Origin: Sporichthyaceae bacterium
Lineage (GTDB): Bacteria; Actinomycetota; Actinomycetes; Sporichthyales; Sporichthyaceae
Direction of reading: 5' to 3'
Length of the DNA: 36,386 nucleotides
Assembly: GCA_036269075.1 (NCBI GenBank)
Contig: DATASX010000097.1
Coordinates: forward strand, 1 to 36,386
Both the position numbers and the translations under genes were made by a program. Positions within the stretch are counted from its first letter, which is position 1, and each line of letters starts with the position of its first letter. Positions 15,470 through 23,206 of the stretch are shown here, piece by piece. The notes below the pieces were generated by a model. It saw only the letters and a list, made by a program, of their open reading frames with translations. It searched no databases and was not told the origin of the DNA.

Positions 15470-16590
15470 TCAGGAGACGCTGATGACCGGTTGGCTCACC
15501 AGGCCGAAGGCCTTCAAGGTCGCGAACAACTCCCGATGGCCGAACGCCTGGCAGGCCGAGCCGAAGCCGACCTTGCTGGTCACGCCGGCGGCCAACTGCC
15601 GAGCCGCGTAGGCCTGCAGCAGACCGGTCTGCTTGTAGTTGCAGTTGCCGTAGATGACGCAGTGCGCCCGGGCCAGCGGCCCGGTGCCGTGCACCGAGTC
15701 GATCGAGATGTTGACCCTCGGGTTCTCCCGCGGCGGGTAATCGCTGCGGATGCCCGCGGCCGTCTGCGCCAGAATCGCACGGGTCTCCTCCAGTGACTTG
15801 CCCTCCACAGCCGGCAGCAACGCCGCGATGATCTGCGGGACGCCGAGCATCAGCGCCGGTCGATCACGCCGCCGAGCACCTTGCAGGTGCTGACCCGCGG
15901 GTCGTCCTGGAACCAGATTGGGCTGGACGTTCCGCCCCAGGGCAGGGCCAGACCCAATTCGTGCTGGCCGGGCACCGTCAGCTCGTACAGACCGACGTCG
16001 GCCGGCCACTCGACGAGCTTGTTCTCCTCGAGGTAGTAGGCCTTCGACAGGATCGCGTTCTGCACGATGGTCGCGGTGGAGGCGACCGTCGGCGTGCCCT
16101 TCCAGAACACGGCCATGTCGAGCGAGTCGATGCCCGGCGTCTCCAGCACGTAGTTCGCCGCGATCTCGCCGACCGTGTACATCTGCGCGATGCCGGGGGT
16201 GAGCAGCAGCCCCTTCTCGGCGAATTTCGCGCCCCAGTTCTCCTTGCACCAGATCAGCCAGTCCTGCTCACCGGTGGTGTCGGTGTAGTGGACGCCGGCG
16301 TTGTAGCAGGCCTCGACCGCGGCCGGGCCGTACTCCATGAACGGCCCGACGGTGTTGCACAGCACCTTGGCGCCGGCGAGCAACTTGGTGAGCTCCGCGA
16401 CGCTGTGGGCGACCTCGGCGATCTCGTACTCGGCGGTCTCCAGGCCGGGCACGGTGTCCAGTCCGGCCTGCAGACGACCCTTGTCGCGCCCGGCGGCCAC
16501 GAACGGCAGGTTCAGTTCACGCAGGTACTCACAGATCAGTCGGCCCGTGTACCCGGAGGCGCCGTAGACCACAACAGGCTTGCTGCTCAT
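15470..16590 (-). pseudogene. Saccharopine-dehydrogenase-like oxidoreductase, frameshifted
   Basis: NAD(P)-binding protein of the saccharopine dehydrogenase-like group, probably the DUF5938-type actinobacterial family. The ATG at 16590 has GGAGGA upstream. The Rossmann start VVYGASGYTGRLI, then CNTVGPF and YTDTTGEQDW, are intact. The first frame ends early at GGVIDRR (stop at 15850-15852). The next frame continues the same protein from PALMLGVPQ to VISVS (stop at 15470). Adding one C to the ACC at about 15858-15860 restores a single frame of 373 residues (VIDPALML). This is a one-base deletion or a sequencing error. Substrate unknown; it lies downstream of the SDR gene on the same strand. Confidence 0.85.
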
Positions 16591-16630
16591 CCGTATGTCC
16601 TCCAGTGATGGAAACTGACGATGCCTATGT

Positions 16631-16662
16631 TCGCTCGTGCTCCTCACGATGCCTCAGGTAGG
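16631..16662. repeat. GTGCTCCT repeat, copy C
   Basis: TCGCTCGTGCTCCTC (16631-16645) is identical to 25981-25995 and shares GTGCTCCT with the two hairpin copies. ACGATGCCT occurs on both sides of it (16618-16626 and 16646-16654) as a direct repeat. It lies in the 74-base gap between the SDR gene and the saccharopine-dehydrogenase-like gene. Confidence 0.5.
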
Positions 16663-16664
16663 AC

Positions 16665-17471
16665 TCAGGTGCCCATGCCACCTTCCACGGGAAGCGAGAT
16701 GCCGGTGATGAAGCGCGCCATGTCCGAGGCGAGGAACACCACGGCGTCGGCCATCTCCTCCGGGGTGCCCAGCCGGCCCAGCGGGGTCTGCTCGACGACG
16801 CCGGCGATCGCGCCGTTCATGTCCGGGGCCAGGCCCAGGTCGACGATGTCCTGAGCGAGCTTGGCGCCCATCGCGGTGGGGACCAGACCCGGTGCGATGC
16901 AGTTGACCCGCACGCCGAGACCGAGCTTGCCCGCCTCGACGGCGGCAACGCGAGTGAACCGGTCCACCGCCGACTTCGTGGACGAGTAACCCGCGATCGA
17001 CGGGAAGGCGATCAGCGAGGCGACCGAGGCGACGTTGATGACCGCCCCGCCCTGACCGGCCGCGCCGCCCGGGCGCATCGCGCGGAACGCGTGCTTGCAA
17101 CCCAGCGCAGTGCCGACGATGTTCACGTCGCACATGCGGCGGACGTCGGCCGGGTCGATGTCGATGACCAGGCCGGTCAGCTCGATGCCGGCGTTGTTGA
17201 CCAGGATGTCGAACCCGCCGATGCTCGAGATGGTCTGGGCGACAGCGGACTCCCAGCCCTGCTCGTTGGTGACGTCGAGCTCAACGAACTCGGCCGTGCC
17301 GCCCGCGTCGCGGATTGCCTGCGCGGTCGACTTCCCGAGGTCGGAATTGACGTCGGCGATCACCACGGCGGCACCGGCGCCGGACAGTGCGTGGGCCATG
17401 GCGGCACCCAGGCCCTGGGCCCCTCCGGTGACCATCGCGTGGCGACCGGCAAGCAACGTGGAATCGGTCAT
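16665..17471 (-). CDS. Short-chain dehydrogenase/reductase (SDR)
   Basis: Classical SDR oxidoreductase of 268 residues acting on an alcohol or ketone with NAD(P). The cofactor motif TGGAQGLG is at 15-22 and NNAG at 92-95. The catalytic Ser near 149-152, Y162 and K166 (YSSTK) are all present. D40 at the end of beta-strand 2 suggests NAD rather than NADP. AAGGAGG lies seven bases before the ATG. It diverges from the TetR gene across a palindromic operator and is probably controlled by it. The substrate is unknown; steroid- or lipid-like alcohols are plausible given the neighbouring Baeyer-Villiger enzyme. Confidence 0.9.
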   Translation of the reverse strand: MTDSTLLAGRHAMVTGGAQGLGAAMAHALSGAGAAVVIADVNSDLGKSTAQAIRDAGGTAEFVELDVTNEQGWESAVAQTISSIGGFDILVNNAGIELTGLVIDIDPADVRRMCDVNIVGTALGCKHAFRAMRPGGAAGQGGAVINVASVASLIAFPSIAGYSSTKSAVDRFTRVAAVEAGKLGLGVRVNCIAPGLVPTAMGAKLAQDIVDLGLAPDMNGAIAGVVEQTPLGRLGTPEEMADAVVFLASDMARFITGISLPVEGGMGT

Positions 17472-17547
17472 GGAGCGGCCTCCTTGGCGCTACTGCGGAA
17501 CGGTCCGCTCAGCCAAGTCCTCGGACGGCGCGACCGTCAAGACCTTC

Positions 17548-17563
17548 TTGGACAGTCGTCCAA
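17548..17563. promoter_or_regulatory. Probable TetR operator
   Basis: TTGGAC (17548-17553) and GTCCAA (17558-17563) are perfect inverted half-sites around AGTC. The site lies in the 136-base region between the divergent SDR and TetR genes, 45 bases before the TetR start. This is the classic position for an autoregulated TetR repressor. Confidence 0.65.
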
Positions 17564-17607
17564 ATTGTTTCTGGCGGATTTCACCACCCGCCTGCTTTCA
17601 TGGGCGC

Positions 17608-18213
17608 GTGACCATGACGGCACCGCTGGAAGCCTCGGAGAAGTTCCTCGCACGGCGCGACGAACTGGCCGCCGCGGCACGCGACACGTTGGCCGAACTC
17701 GGCTACGCGCGCACCAGTCTGCGGGAGATCGCCGACCGCACCGACTACTCCCACGGAGTGCTGCACTACTACTTCGCCGACAAGGTCGACCTGATCACGC
17801 ACTCGGTGCGGCAGGTGAAGGCCGAGTGCATGACCCGGTACGACTCGATCGTCGCGGCCGCGCTCGACGGCCCGGCGCTGGCCGCGGACTTCGGCGCCGC
17901 CATGGCCGCGAGCCTGCGCGAGGACGCCCCGATGCACCGTCTCTGGTACGACCTGCGCAACCAGTCGATGTTCACCGAGCTCTTCCACGACGACGTCGCC
18001 GAGATCGACGCCGGGCTCGAGCGGATGATCTGGCGAGTCGTCTCCCGCTACGCCGAGTTGACCGGTGGCACGCCCCCGGACTCGGCCACCGCCTACGCGG
18101 TGTTCGACGGATTGTTCGCCCAGGCCCTGCTGGTCTTCGCCGACTGGCCGGACACCGCGTGCGCCCGGCTGGCCGAACGCGCGCAGGGACTGCTGCCGCG
18201 ACTGGTCGGCTGA
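17608..18213 (+). CDS. TetR family transcriptional regulator
   Basis: DNA-binding repressor of about 200 residues. The N-terminal helix-turn-helix domain (about 20-63) has the typical run LGYARTSLREIADR...YYFADKVDL. The C-terminal ligand-binding domain is helical and contains several Trp, Met and Phe residues, suiting a hydrophobic ligand. The start is GTG 17608 or ATG 17614, two codons apart; neither has a clear ribosome binding site. It is divergent from the SDR gene, with a palindrome between, and followed 43 bases later by the monooxygenase gene, which may share its transcript. Confidence 0.9.
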   Translation: MTMTAPLEASEKFLARRDELAAAARDTLAELGYARTSLREIADRTDYSHGVLHYYFADKVDLITHSVRQVKAECMTRYDSIVAAALDGPALAADFGAAMAASLREDAPMHRLWYDLRNQSMFTELFHDDVAEIDAGLERMIWRVVSRYAELTGGTPPDSATAYAVFDGLFAQALLVFADWPDTACARLAERAQGLLPRLVG

Positions 18214-18256
18214 GAGCGTTGTTCCGTCCGACCATCGCAGGGCTTAGCGTGCCGCC

Positions 18257-19735
18257 ATGACCAGCCCCGGGCGCGCACAGCGGATCGTGATCATCGGCGC
18301 CGGGTTCGGCGGCGTCGCGGCGGCCGTCGAACTGCGGCAGCACGGGTTCGACGACATCACCATCCTGGAGGCTGGTCCGGCCATCGGCGGGACGTGGCTG
18401 CACAACACCTATCCCGGGGTCGCCTGCGACGTGCCCAGTCCGCTCTACTCGTACTCCTTCGCCCAGCGTGACAACTGGAAGCACCTGTGCGCCCAGGGGT
18501 CGGACATCCTGGCGTACCTGCAAAGTGTGGCCAGGGAGCAGAGGGTCGATCGGCTCGTCTCCATCGGCACCAAGGTCACGGCCGCGGATTGGGACGCAGA
18601 CACGGCCACGTGGCGGGCCACGGCCCAGGACGGCCGGAGTTGGGTCGCCGACGCGCTGCTCGTCGCGACGGGACAGTTGAACCAGCCCCGGACCGCACCC
18701 ATTCCGGGCCTGGAGTCCTTCGCCGGCCACATCTTCCACTCCGCCCGGTGGGATCACTCGCACGATCTGACCGGCCGGCGAGTCAGCGTGATCGGGAACG
18801 GGGCCAGCGCGGTGCAGTTCGTGCCGGCGATCGCCCCGCGCACCGCCCATCTGAACGTGTTCCAGCGCTCGGCCAACTGGTTCCTGCCGCGGCGCAACAG
18901 CCCGTACCCCCGGTTCATCCGCGACGGGGTCCAGAAGATCCCCGGGGTGCAGGAGTTCCGCCGGAACTTCCTCTTCCACTACGGGGAATCGCTGACGATG
19001 GCGATTCGGCACCCCGACAGCCTCGGGGCGGCGCTGGCCGCTCGTTCCCGGGCGTTCATGCGGCGCCAACTGCGGGACGCCACGCCGGAGTTGCTCGCCG
19101 ATGCCATGCCGGACTATCCGTTCGGCTGCAAGCGAGTGCTGTTCTCCAGTTATTTCCTGCCGACGCTGACCCGCCCGGACGTCTCGCTGCTCACCGACCG
19201 CATCGTCGAGGCGGAGCCCGGCGGGCTGCGCACCGCGGACGGCCGGCTGCACCGGTGCGACACCCTGATCTGGGCGACCGGTTTCGCCAGCAACGACTTC
19301 ATGTTCCCGATGGCCATCACCGGCCGGGGCGGACTGACCCTGCGCGAGGCGTGGAAGGACGGCGCTCACGCGCACCTGGGCATGACGGTACCCGGCTTCC
19401 CGTCGATGTTCGTGCTCTACGGCCCGAACACGAACACCTCCGGCGGCTCCATCATCTGGTACCTCGAGCAGCAGGTCCGCTACGTCCGGCAGGCGATGGA
19501 ACTCCTCCGCCGCCACGGCGCGGCCGCGCTCGACGTCCGCCCGTCGGTCGAGGCCGCCTCCGACGCGGCGCTGCAGGCGAAGTTCGCCAACACCGCGTGG
19601 ACCGGCGGCTGCGACTCCTGGTACCTCGACCGCGGCCGCAACGTGGCGAACTGGCCCGGCTACATGGCCCAGTACCGCAAGGCAGTGAAAACCCTGGACC
19701 CGACGGAGTTCGAGCTGATCACCCAGCCGGCCTGA
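18257..19735 (+). CDS. Flavin-containing Baeyer-Villiger-type monooxygenase
   Basis: FAD- and NADPH-dependent monooxygenase of 492 residues that inserts oxygen next to a ketone or oxidises heteroatoms. The FAD motif GAGFGG is at 14-19. The Baeyer-Villiger fingerprint FxGxxxHxxxW is present as FAGHIFHSARW (155-165). The NADPH motif GNGASA is at 180-185. The conserved WPGYMAQYRK lies near the C-terminus. Length and motifs fit class B type I enzymes. With the nearby SDR it could turn a secondary alcohol via a ketone into an ester; that pathway is inference. The ATG at 18257 has only a weak ribosome binding site. Confidence 0.88.
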   Translation: MTSPGRAQRIVIIGAGFGGVAAAVELRQHGFDDITILEAGPAIGGTWLHNTYPGVACDVPSPLYSYSFAQRDNWKHLCAQGSDILAYLQSVAREQRVDRLVSIGTKVTAADWDADTATWRATAQDGRSWVADALLVATGQLNQPRTAPIPGLESFAGHIFHSARWDHSHDLTGRRVSVIGNGASAVQFVPAIAPRTAHLNVFQRSANWFLPRRNSPYPRFIRDGVQKIPGVQEFRRNFLFHYGESLTMAIRHPDSLGAALAARSRAFMRRQLRDATPELLADAMPDYPFGCKRVLFSSYFLPTLTRPDVSLLTDRIVEAEPGGLRTADGRLHRCDTLIWATGFASNDFMFPMAITGRGGLTLREAWKDGAHAHLGMTVPGFPSMFVLYGPNTNTSGGSIIWYLEQQVRYVRQAMELLRRHGAAALDVRPSVEAASDAALQAKFANTAWTGGCDSWYLDRGRNVANWPGYMAQYRKAVKTLDPTEFELITQPA

Positions 19736-19742
19736 CGCCTCG

Positions 19743-20068
19743 TCAGAACGGTTTGCGCCTCGAGGTCGCCTCGGCCTCCAGGTCGTCCGTGGCGATGTCG
19801 TGGTTCCGCAGTTGGATGTCGTCGCGGCCCAGCCGCTCCAGCCACGTCAGGTCGATGTCGGTGGCGACCACCCGCCGGCCGGCCCGACGCGGTCGGCCAA
19901 CCAGCACGCCATGCTCCCGCCGCCCGCGCCGACCTCGACGCAGGTGCTCCCGGCCGGCAACCCGAGGCGCTCGAGCAGGGCCCGACTGGTGATGTCGAAG
20001 GCGGCCTCGACCGCGTCGAGACACTCCCGTTCCCGCTCCCGCGCGGTGGCGTACACGTAGCTGCTCAT
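19743..20068 (-). pseudogene. Broken, truncated SAM-dependent methyltransferase
   Basis: The ATG at 20068 opens MSSYVYATARERERE, and the SAM-binding motif VEVGAGGGSMACWLADRVGPAG follows. The frame then shifts near 19871-19878 into RVVATDIDLTWLERLG...HDIATDDLE. One extra C in GGCCGGCGGG would join them. The product then stops after about 108 residues, whereas such methyltransferases normally have about 270, so the C-terminal part is missing. The remnant ends seven bases from the monooxygenase stop. It is a decayed gene, or has at least one sequencing error plus a real truncation. Confidence 0.78.
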
Positions 20069-20162
20069 GCCCGTCCCGAGGAAATCTGACTGCCGGTCAC
20101 TTCGAGTGTCTTGGTTGCCGGTTCGACAGCAACCCGACGAGAATGTCGGACACGTACCACTT

Positions 20163-20168
20163 GGGAGG
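20163..20168 (+). promoter_or_regulatory. Ribosome binding site deciding a TTG start
   Basis: GGGAGG lies seven bases before the TTG at 20176. The in-frame ATG at 20143 has no such site, so this motif decides the start of the SRPBCC gene. Confidence 0.65.
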
Positions 20169-20175
20169 TGTCGCA

Positions 20176-20619
20176 TTGGTCGACGTCACGGTTGAGACCA
20201 CCATCGACCGACCCGTCTCGGTGGTCGCGAAATACGCGGCCGACCCCACCAATGCCGTGCACTGGTGGGCCAACGTGTCGGCGGCGGCGTGGCAGGGCAC
20301 GGCCGGCGCAGCCGTCGGGTCGAAGTTCGCGTTCACCGCCAGCCACGGCGGGCGCCCGGTGGAGTGCCTCTACGAGATCTCCGAGTTCACCCCCGGGGAA
20401 CGCCTGGTCATCCGCACCGAGCAAGGTCCGTTCCCGATGGAGACGACCTACGCCTGGGCGGCCACCGACTCCGGCACCCGGATGACCGTGCGCCGCCGGG
20501 GCTCACCCGGTGGTCTGGGTCGACTCCTGGAGCCGCTGAAGGCCCGCGGCGTCGAGGCCGGGGCGCGCGACGATCTGTCCGCGTTGAAGGGAATCCTGGA
20601 GGGCCGTCCGGTCAGCTGA
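20176..20619 (+). CDS. SRPBCC (polyketide cyclase/START-like) family protein
   Basis: A 147-residue protein of the SRPBCC ligand-binding fold. The opening VDVTVETTIDRPVSVVAKYAADP and the ending of a long C-terminal helix (DDLSALKGILEG) are typical. The pattern resembles the actinobacterial SRPBCC proteins of the polyketide cyclase-2 group that bind hydrophobic ligands. A precise role cannot be given. Its promoter should lie in 20069-20142, opposite the methyltransferase remnant. The TTG start is favoured by GGGAGG; an ATG start at 20143 would add 11 residues. Confidence 0.78.
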   Translation: MVDVTVETTIDRPVSVVAKYAADPTNAVHWWANVSAAAWQGTAGAAVGSKFAFTASHGGRPVECLYEISEFTPGERLVIRTEQGPFPMETTYAWAATDSGTRMTVRRRGSPGGLGRLLEPLKARGVEAGARDDLSALKGILEGRPVS

Positions 20620-20714
20620 CCAGCGGTTGTCCACACTGTTCGGCCCAAGAGGTCTTGCCGGGTCTTTTGCGGGCCGTACACCGGTTCAGACCCGAAGCGC
20701 CGCGATAAACAGTT

Positions 20715-21269
20715 GTGGCAACGCACCGAAAGCCCGGACATCGGGCGGCCCGCGGCCGGGGGCGGAACTGGACCCTGGCCGGAATCGCGGTCGCCGGGGC
20801 GGTGACGGCGAGCCTCGCGGGCCCTGTCGGGTCGGCCATGCGGCAGGCTGCGTCGGCCTCGGCGCCCCCGGTTGAGTCGACCGCCGCGCCGAAGACCCCG
20901 GCACCGGCGATCCCGGCGCCGTCGACGACCCCGACCCCCCGGCCCACGGCGGCTCCCGCGTCGCGGTCAGCTGTCCATCCCATGCTCAAGCCCAGGCGGA
21001 CCACCTTTCCGGTCCTCGCCGCCGCCAAGCTGAACTGGACGGCCTTGGCGCAGTGCGAGTCCGGTGGCGACCCGAAGTCGACGAACGGCGGCGCCGGCAA
21101 CTACTTCGGCCTCTACCAGTTCAGCGCCGGCACCTGGCGTTCGGTGGGCGGTACCGGGCCGGCGAACAAGGCGACCGTCGCCGAACAGAGGTACCGTGCC
21201 GAACTGCTCTACGAGCAGCAGGGCTCGAGCCCGTGGCCCAGCTGCGGGCACCACCTGTTCGACAAGTGA
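20715..21269 (+). CDS. Secreted Rpf-like transglycosylase domain protein
   Basis: Exported peptidoglycan-cleaving protein related to resuscitation-promoting factors (184 residues). A twin-basic N-terminus and hydrophobic helix (about 20-36) make a signal or anchor. A Pro/Thr/Ala-rich linker (about 50-85) leads to the C-terminal Rpf domain (about 105-182). In that domain the catalytic Glu is E115 in LAQCESGGDP, C114 and C177 can form the conserved disulfide, and GNYFGLYQFS is typical. The GTG at 20715 lacks a clear ribosome binding site. I looked for a c-di-AMP riboswitch in the short 95-base leader and saw none. Confidence 0.88.
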   Translation: MATHRKPGHRAARGRGRNWTLAGIAVAGAVTASLAGPVGSAMRQAASASAPPVESTAAPKTPAPAIPAPSTTPTPRPTAAPASRSAVHPMLKPRRTTFPVLAAAKLNWTALAQCESGGDPKSTNGGAGNYFGLYQFSAGTWRSVGGTGPANKATVAEQRYRAELLYEQQGSSPWPSCGHHLFDK

Positions 21270-21296
21270 GCCGACCGGCCCGACCACAATGGGCGG

Positions 21297-21641
21297 GTGA
21301 ACTTGACCCCGGCCCACCATGAGGAGTCCCGCTACGCGGGGGCCGTGTTCGACGAGTTGGACGCGTTGCTCACCGCTCACGGTGGCGCCGGTTCCGACGT
21401 CGCGGTCCGGCAGCTGCATCGTGCGCCGGGGCCGGTGAACTCGGAGTTCGCCGTGGCGCTGGAGGTCGAGTCGGGGCGCGCGCGGTGGAGGGCGGAGTTC
21501 GCGGTCGCGGCGTGGAAGGACCTGTCCGACCGCAGCCCACAGGCCCAGGCGCGGGCGTTGGCGCAGGACGTGCGGCAGTTGCTCGCGGCCGGTCCGCCGG
21601 CCGACGCCGTGCGGCGGCGCCGGTTATTTCGCAGGCGCTGA
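21297..21641 (+). CDS. Hypothetical protein
   Basis: A 114-residue protein without signal peptide or membrane helix. The N-terminal half is acidic and the C-terminal end very basic (RRRRLFRRR). It begins at GTG, 27 bases after the Rpf-like gene, and may be cotranscribed. It converges on the LOG-family gene with only four bases between stops. No family is recognised. Confidence 0.6.
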   Translation: MNLTPAHHEESRYAGAVFDELDALLTAHGGAGSDVAVRQLHRAPGPVNSEFAVALEVESGRARWRAEFAVAAWKDLSDRSPQAQARALAQDVRQLLAAGPPADAVRRRRLFRRR

Positions 21642-21645
21642 CCGG

Positions 21646-22119
21646 TCAGACCGCCTGGTCGGCGAGGAAGCCGAACGCCAGGTCCGCGGCTTCCCTCGGC
21701 GTCGCCGCCGTGACGCAGCCCGGCACCAGGTCGTCCGGGTAGCTCGCCAGCAGCACCACCGGCTTGCCCTGGCAGGAGGCCAGCGCGATCTCGCTCAGCG
21801 TCCCCGGACTGCAGCCGATCGCGACAACCACGTCCGCCGTCCGGACGACCAGCACGTTGCGGCCCTCACCGAGGCCGGTGGCCACCGGGATGCTCACGAA
21901 CGAGTTGGCCGCCGCTCGGTCGGTCCCGGGCAGCAGCCCGATCGAGGTCCCGCCCACCACCGACACTCCCTCGCAGACCGCCGCCATGACCCCGCCGAGG
22001 CCGCCGGTCACCACGACGGCGCCACGCTCGGCGAGCAACCGGCCGACGCCGCAAGCCAACTGAAGCTCTCGCGCCTGCGCGTCGCCCGGGCCGACGACGG
22101 CGATCTGAGGGTGCGTCAC
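21646..22119 (-). CDS. LOG/TIGR00725 family Rossmann-like protein
   Basis: A 157-residue protein of the TIGR00725 branch of the lysine-decarboxylase-like (LOG) superfamily. LOG members cleave nucleoside monophosphates to release bases (cytokinin activation), but this short branch has no established activity. A phosphate-binding glycine loop, [16 protein letters not shown], and the [10 protein letters not shown] motif (variant of PGGxGTxxE) are present. It starts at a GTG overlapping the RNase HI stop (GTGA, 22116-22119), so the two are translationally coupled. The replaced glycines in PGTLSE may change catalysis. Confidence 0.8.
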   Translation of the reverse strand: MTHPQIAVVGPGDAQARELQLACGVGRLLAERGAVVVTGGLGGVMAAVCEGVSVVGGTSIGLLPGTDRAAANSFVSIPVATGLGEGRNVLVVRTADVVVAIGCSPGTLSEIALASCQGKPVVLLASYPDDLVPGCVTAATPREAADLAFGFLADQAV

Positions 22120-22634
22120 GCCGGACCGGCCGGTGCTGTCGGGGACTGTGTCGCCTCGATGATTCCGCGGGTAGCCAGGGAGTCTGCGAGTTCGTTGTCG
22201 GCGACGCCGTCGTGACCCTTGACCCAGTGCCAGCGCACCTCGTGCCGGGCGCACGCCGTCTGGAGCCGCTGCCACAGGTCGACGTTCTTGACCGGCTTCT
22301 TGTCCGAAGTCAGCCACCCGTTGCGCTGCCAGCCCAGGACCCATTTGGTGATGCCGTTCCGGACGTAGGTGCTGTCCGTGTAGAGGTCGACGACCACCGG
22401 CCGCGTCAGGGCCTCCAGCGCCATGATCGGCGCGGTGAGCTCCATCCGGTTGTTGGTCGTGGTCCCCGGCTCGCCACCGCAGAGCTCACGGACGTGCTCC
22501 CCGTACCGCAGCACCGCGCCCCAGCCGCCCGGCCCGGGATTCGGCGCGCAACCGCCGTCGGTGTGGATGACCACCGGGTCGGTCCCGCTCTCGACATTCG
22601 GCACGGGCCTGATTCTGGTGCCTGCCCGGCCCAT
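22116..22634 (-). CDS. rnhA: Ribonuclease HI
   Basis: Cleaves the RNA strand of RNA-DNA hybrids in the cytoplasm. The catalytic carboxylates D26 ([16 protein letters not shown]), E65 (NNRMEL), D87 (YTDSTY) and D151 (NELADSLA) are in order, with H141 in WVKGHDG. The protein has 172 residues from the ATG at 22634. An in-frame GTG at 22604 (162 residues) would fit homologue length better, and neither start has a strong ribosome binding site. It overlaps the LOG-family gene downstream and diverges from the HNH gene. Confidence 0.92.
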   Translation of the reverse strand: MGRAGTRIRPVPNVESGTDPVVIHTDGGCAPNPGPGGWGAVLRYGEHVRELCGGEPGTTTNNRMELTAPIMALEALTRPVVVDLYTDSTYVRNGITKWVLGWQRNGWLTSDKKPVKNVDLWQRLQTACARHEVRWHWVKGHDGVADNELADSLATRGIIEATQSPTAPAGPA

Positions 22635-22698
22635 TCGCGCAGGTGGCGCCGGAATGTCGTTCGACGGAAACCGGCGTCGCGCGCCTTACGCTCGCGCC

Positions 22699-23061
22699 GT
22701 GGTCTCCCGGAGCCGAACCGCGGTGCACGCCCGACGGCGTAAACGTCGGATGGCCAAGGTCGAGCACGACCTGACCGATGCCCAGTGGGCGGCGCTGAAG
22801 GCCGCCTGGGGCGGCTGTGCGTACTGCCACGCGCAGGAGAGGCAACTCCAGAAGGACTGCGCGCTCCCGATCTCCGTCGGCGGTCGCTACACGCTGACCA
22901 ACGTGGTCCCGGCGTGCCGCTCGTGCAACGCGAGCAAATGCAACACCGAGGTCACCGCCTGGCTGCGCCGCAAGAAACTGGACGAGTCCGCGTTCCTGCT
23001 CAAACAGGCCGAGGTACTGCGGGTCCTGACGACGGAATTAGCCGAAATCGCCACAAATTGA
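22699..23061 (+). CDS. Small HNH-endonuclease-like protein with altered motif
   Basis: A 120-residue protein with a basic N-terminus and an HNH/McrA-like zinc fold. The zinc pairs are C40/C43 and C73/C76. The core is QKDCALPISVGGRYTLTNVVPACRSCN split over residues 51-77. Where active HNH enzymes have Asp-His, this protein has D53-C54, so the catalytic His is replaced by Cys. N68 and N77 of the second half are kept. A C-terminal helical region, WLRRKKLDESAFLL, follows. The GTG at 22699 is chosen for fit; ATG 22653 and ATG 22750 are possible. It may be a nuclease with changed chemistry or a DNA-binding protein only. Confidence 0.78.
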   Translation: MVSRSRTAVHARRRKRRMAKVEHDLTDAQWAALKAAWGGCAYCHAQERQLQKDCALPISVGGRYTLTNVVPACRSCNASKCNTEVTAWLRRKKLDESAFLLKQAEVLRVLTTELAEIATN

Positions 23062-23173
23062 CCGCCCGAACTATTCCGTTCCTGCGTATCCGCAACGAAC
23101 TTTCCTATTCCCCTGCACAACATCAGCCACTCCAGTAACACTGGTTTCACGCCGCGATTTCCGATCGGGAATC

Positions 23174-23186
23174 TGACGCAGCGTCG
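23174..23186. promoter_or_regulatory. TGACGCAGCGTCG palindrome
   Basis: GACGC and GCGTC are inverted around A. With the flanks AATC and GATA it matches the site at 15391-15403 at 17 of 21 positions. It lies 20 bases before the ATG of the lysozyme-like gene, between its probable promoter and ribosome binding site. Further inverted repeats, CCAGT-aac-ACTGG (23132-23144) and GATTTCC-gatc-GGGAATC (23156-23173), precede it. Confidence 0.45.
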
Positions 23187-23206
23187 GATACCAGGAGGAC
23201 GTGGTC

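Noticed and set aside
15850-15870. Programmed minus-one frameshift in the saccharopine-dehydrogenase-like gene
   Set aside because: No slippery heptamer or downstream stimulatory structure is visible; a one-base loss explains it more simply.
20620-20714. c-di-AMP (ydaO) riboswitch before the Rpf-like gene
   Set aside because: Such riboswitches are common there in actinobacteria, but the leader is only 95 bases and shows none of the conserved core.
22653-23061. Longer HNH protein starting at the ATG 22653
   Set aside because: The extra residues are Arg-rich and non-family, and no ribosome binding site favours this start; it is kept as an alternative only.
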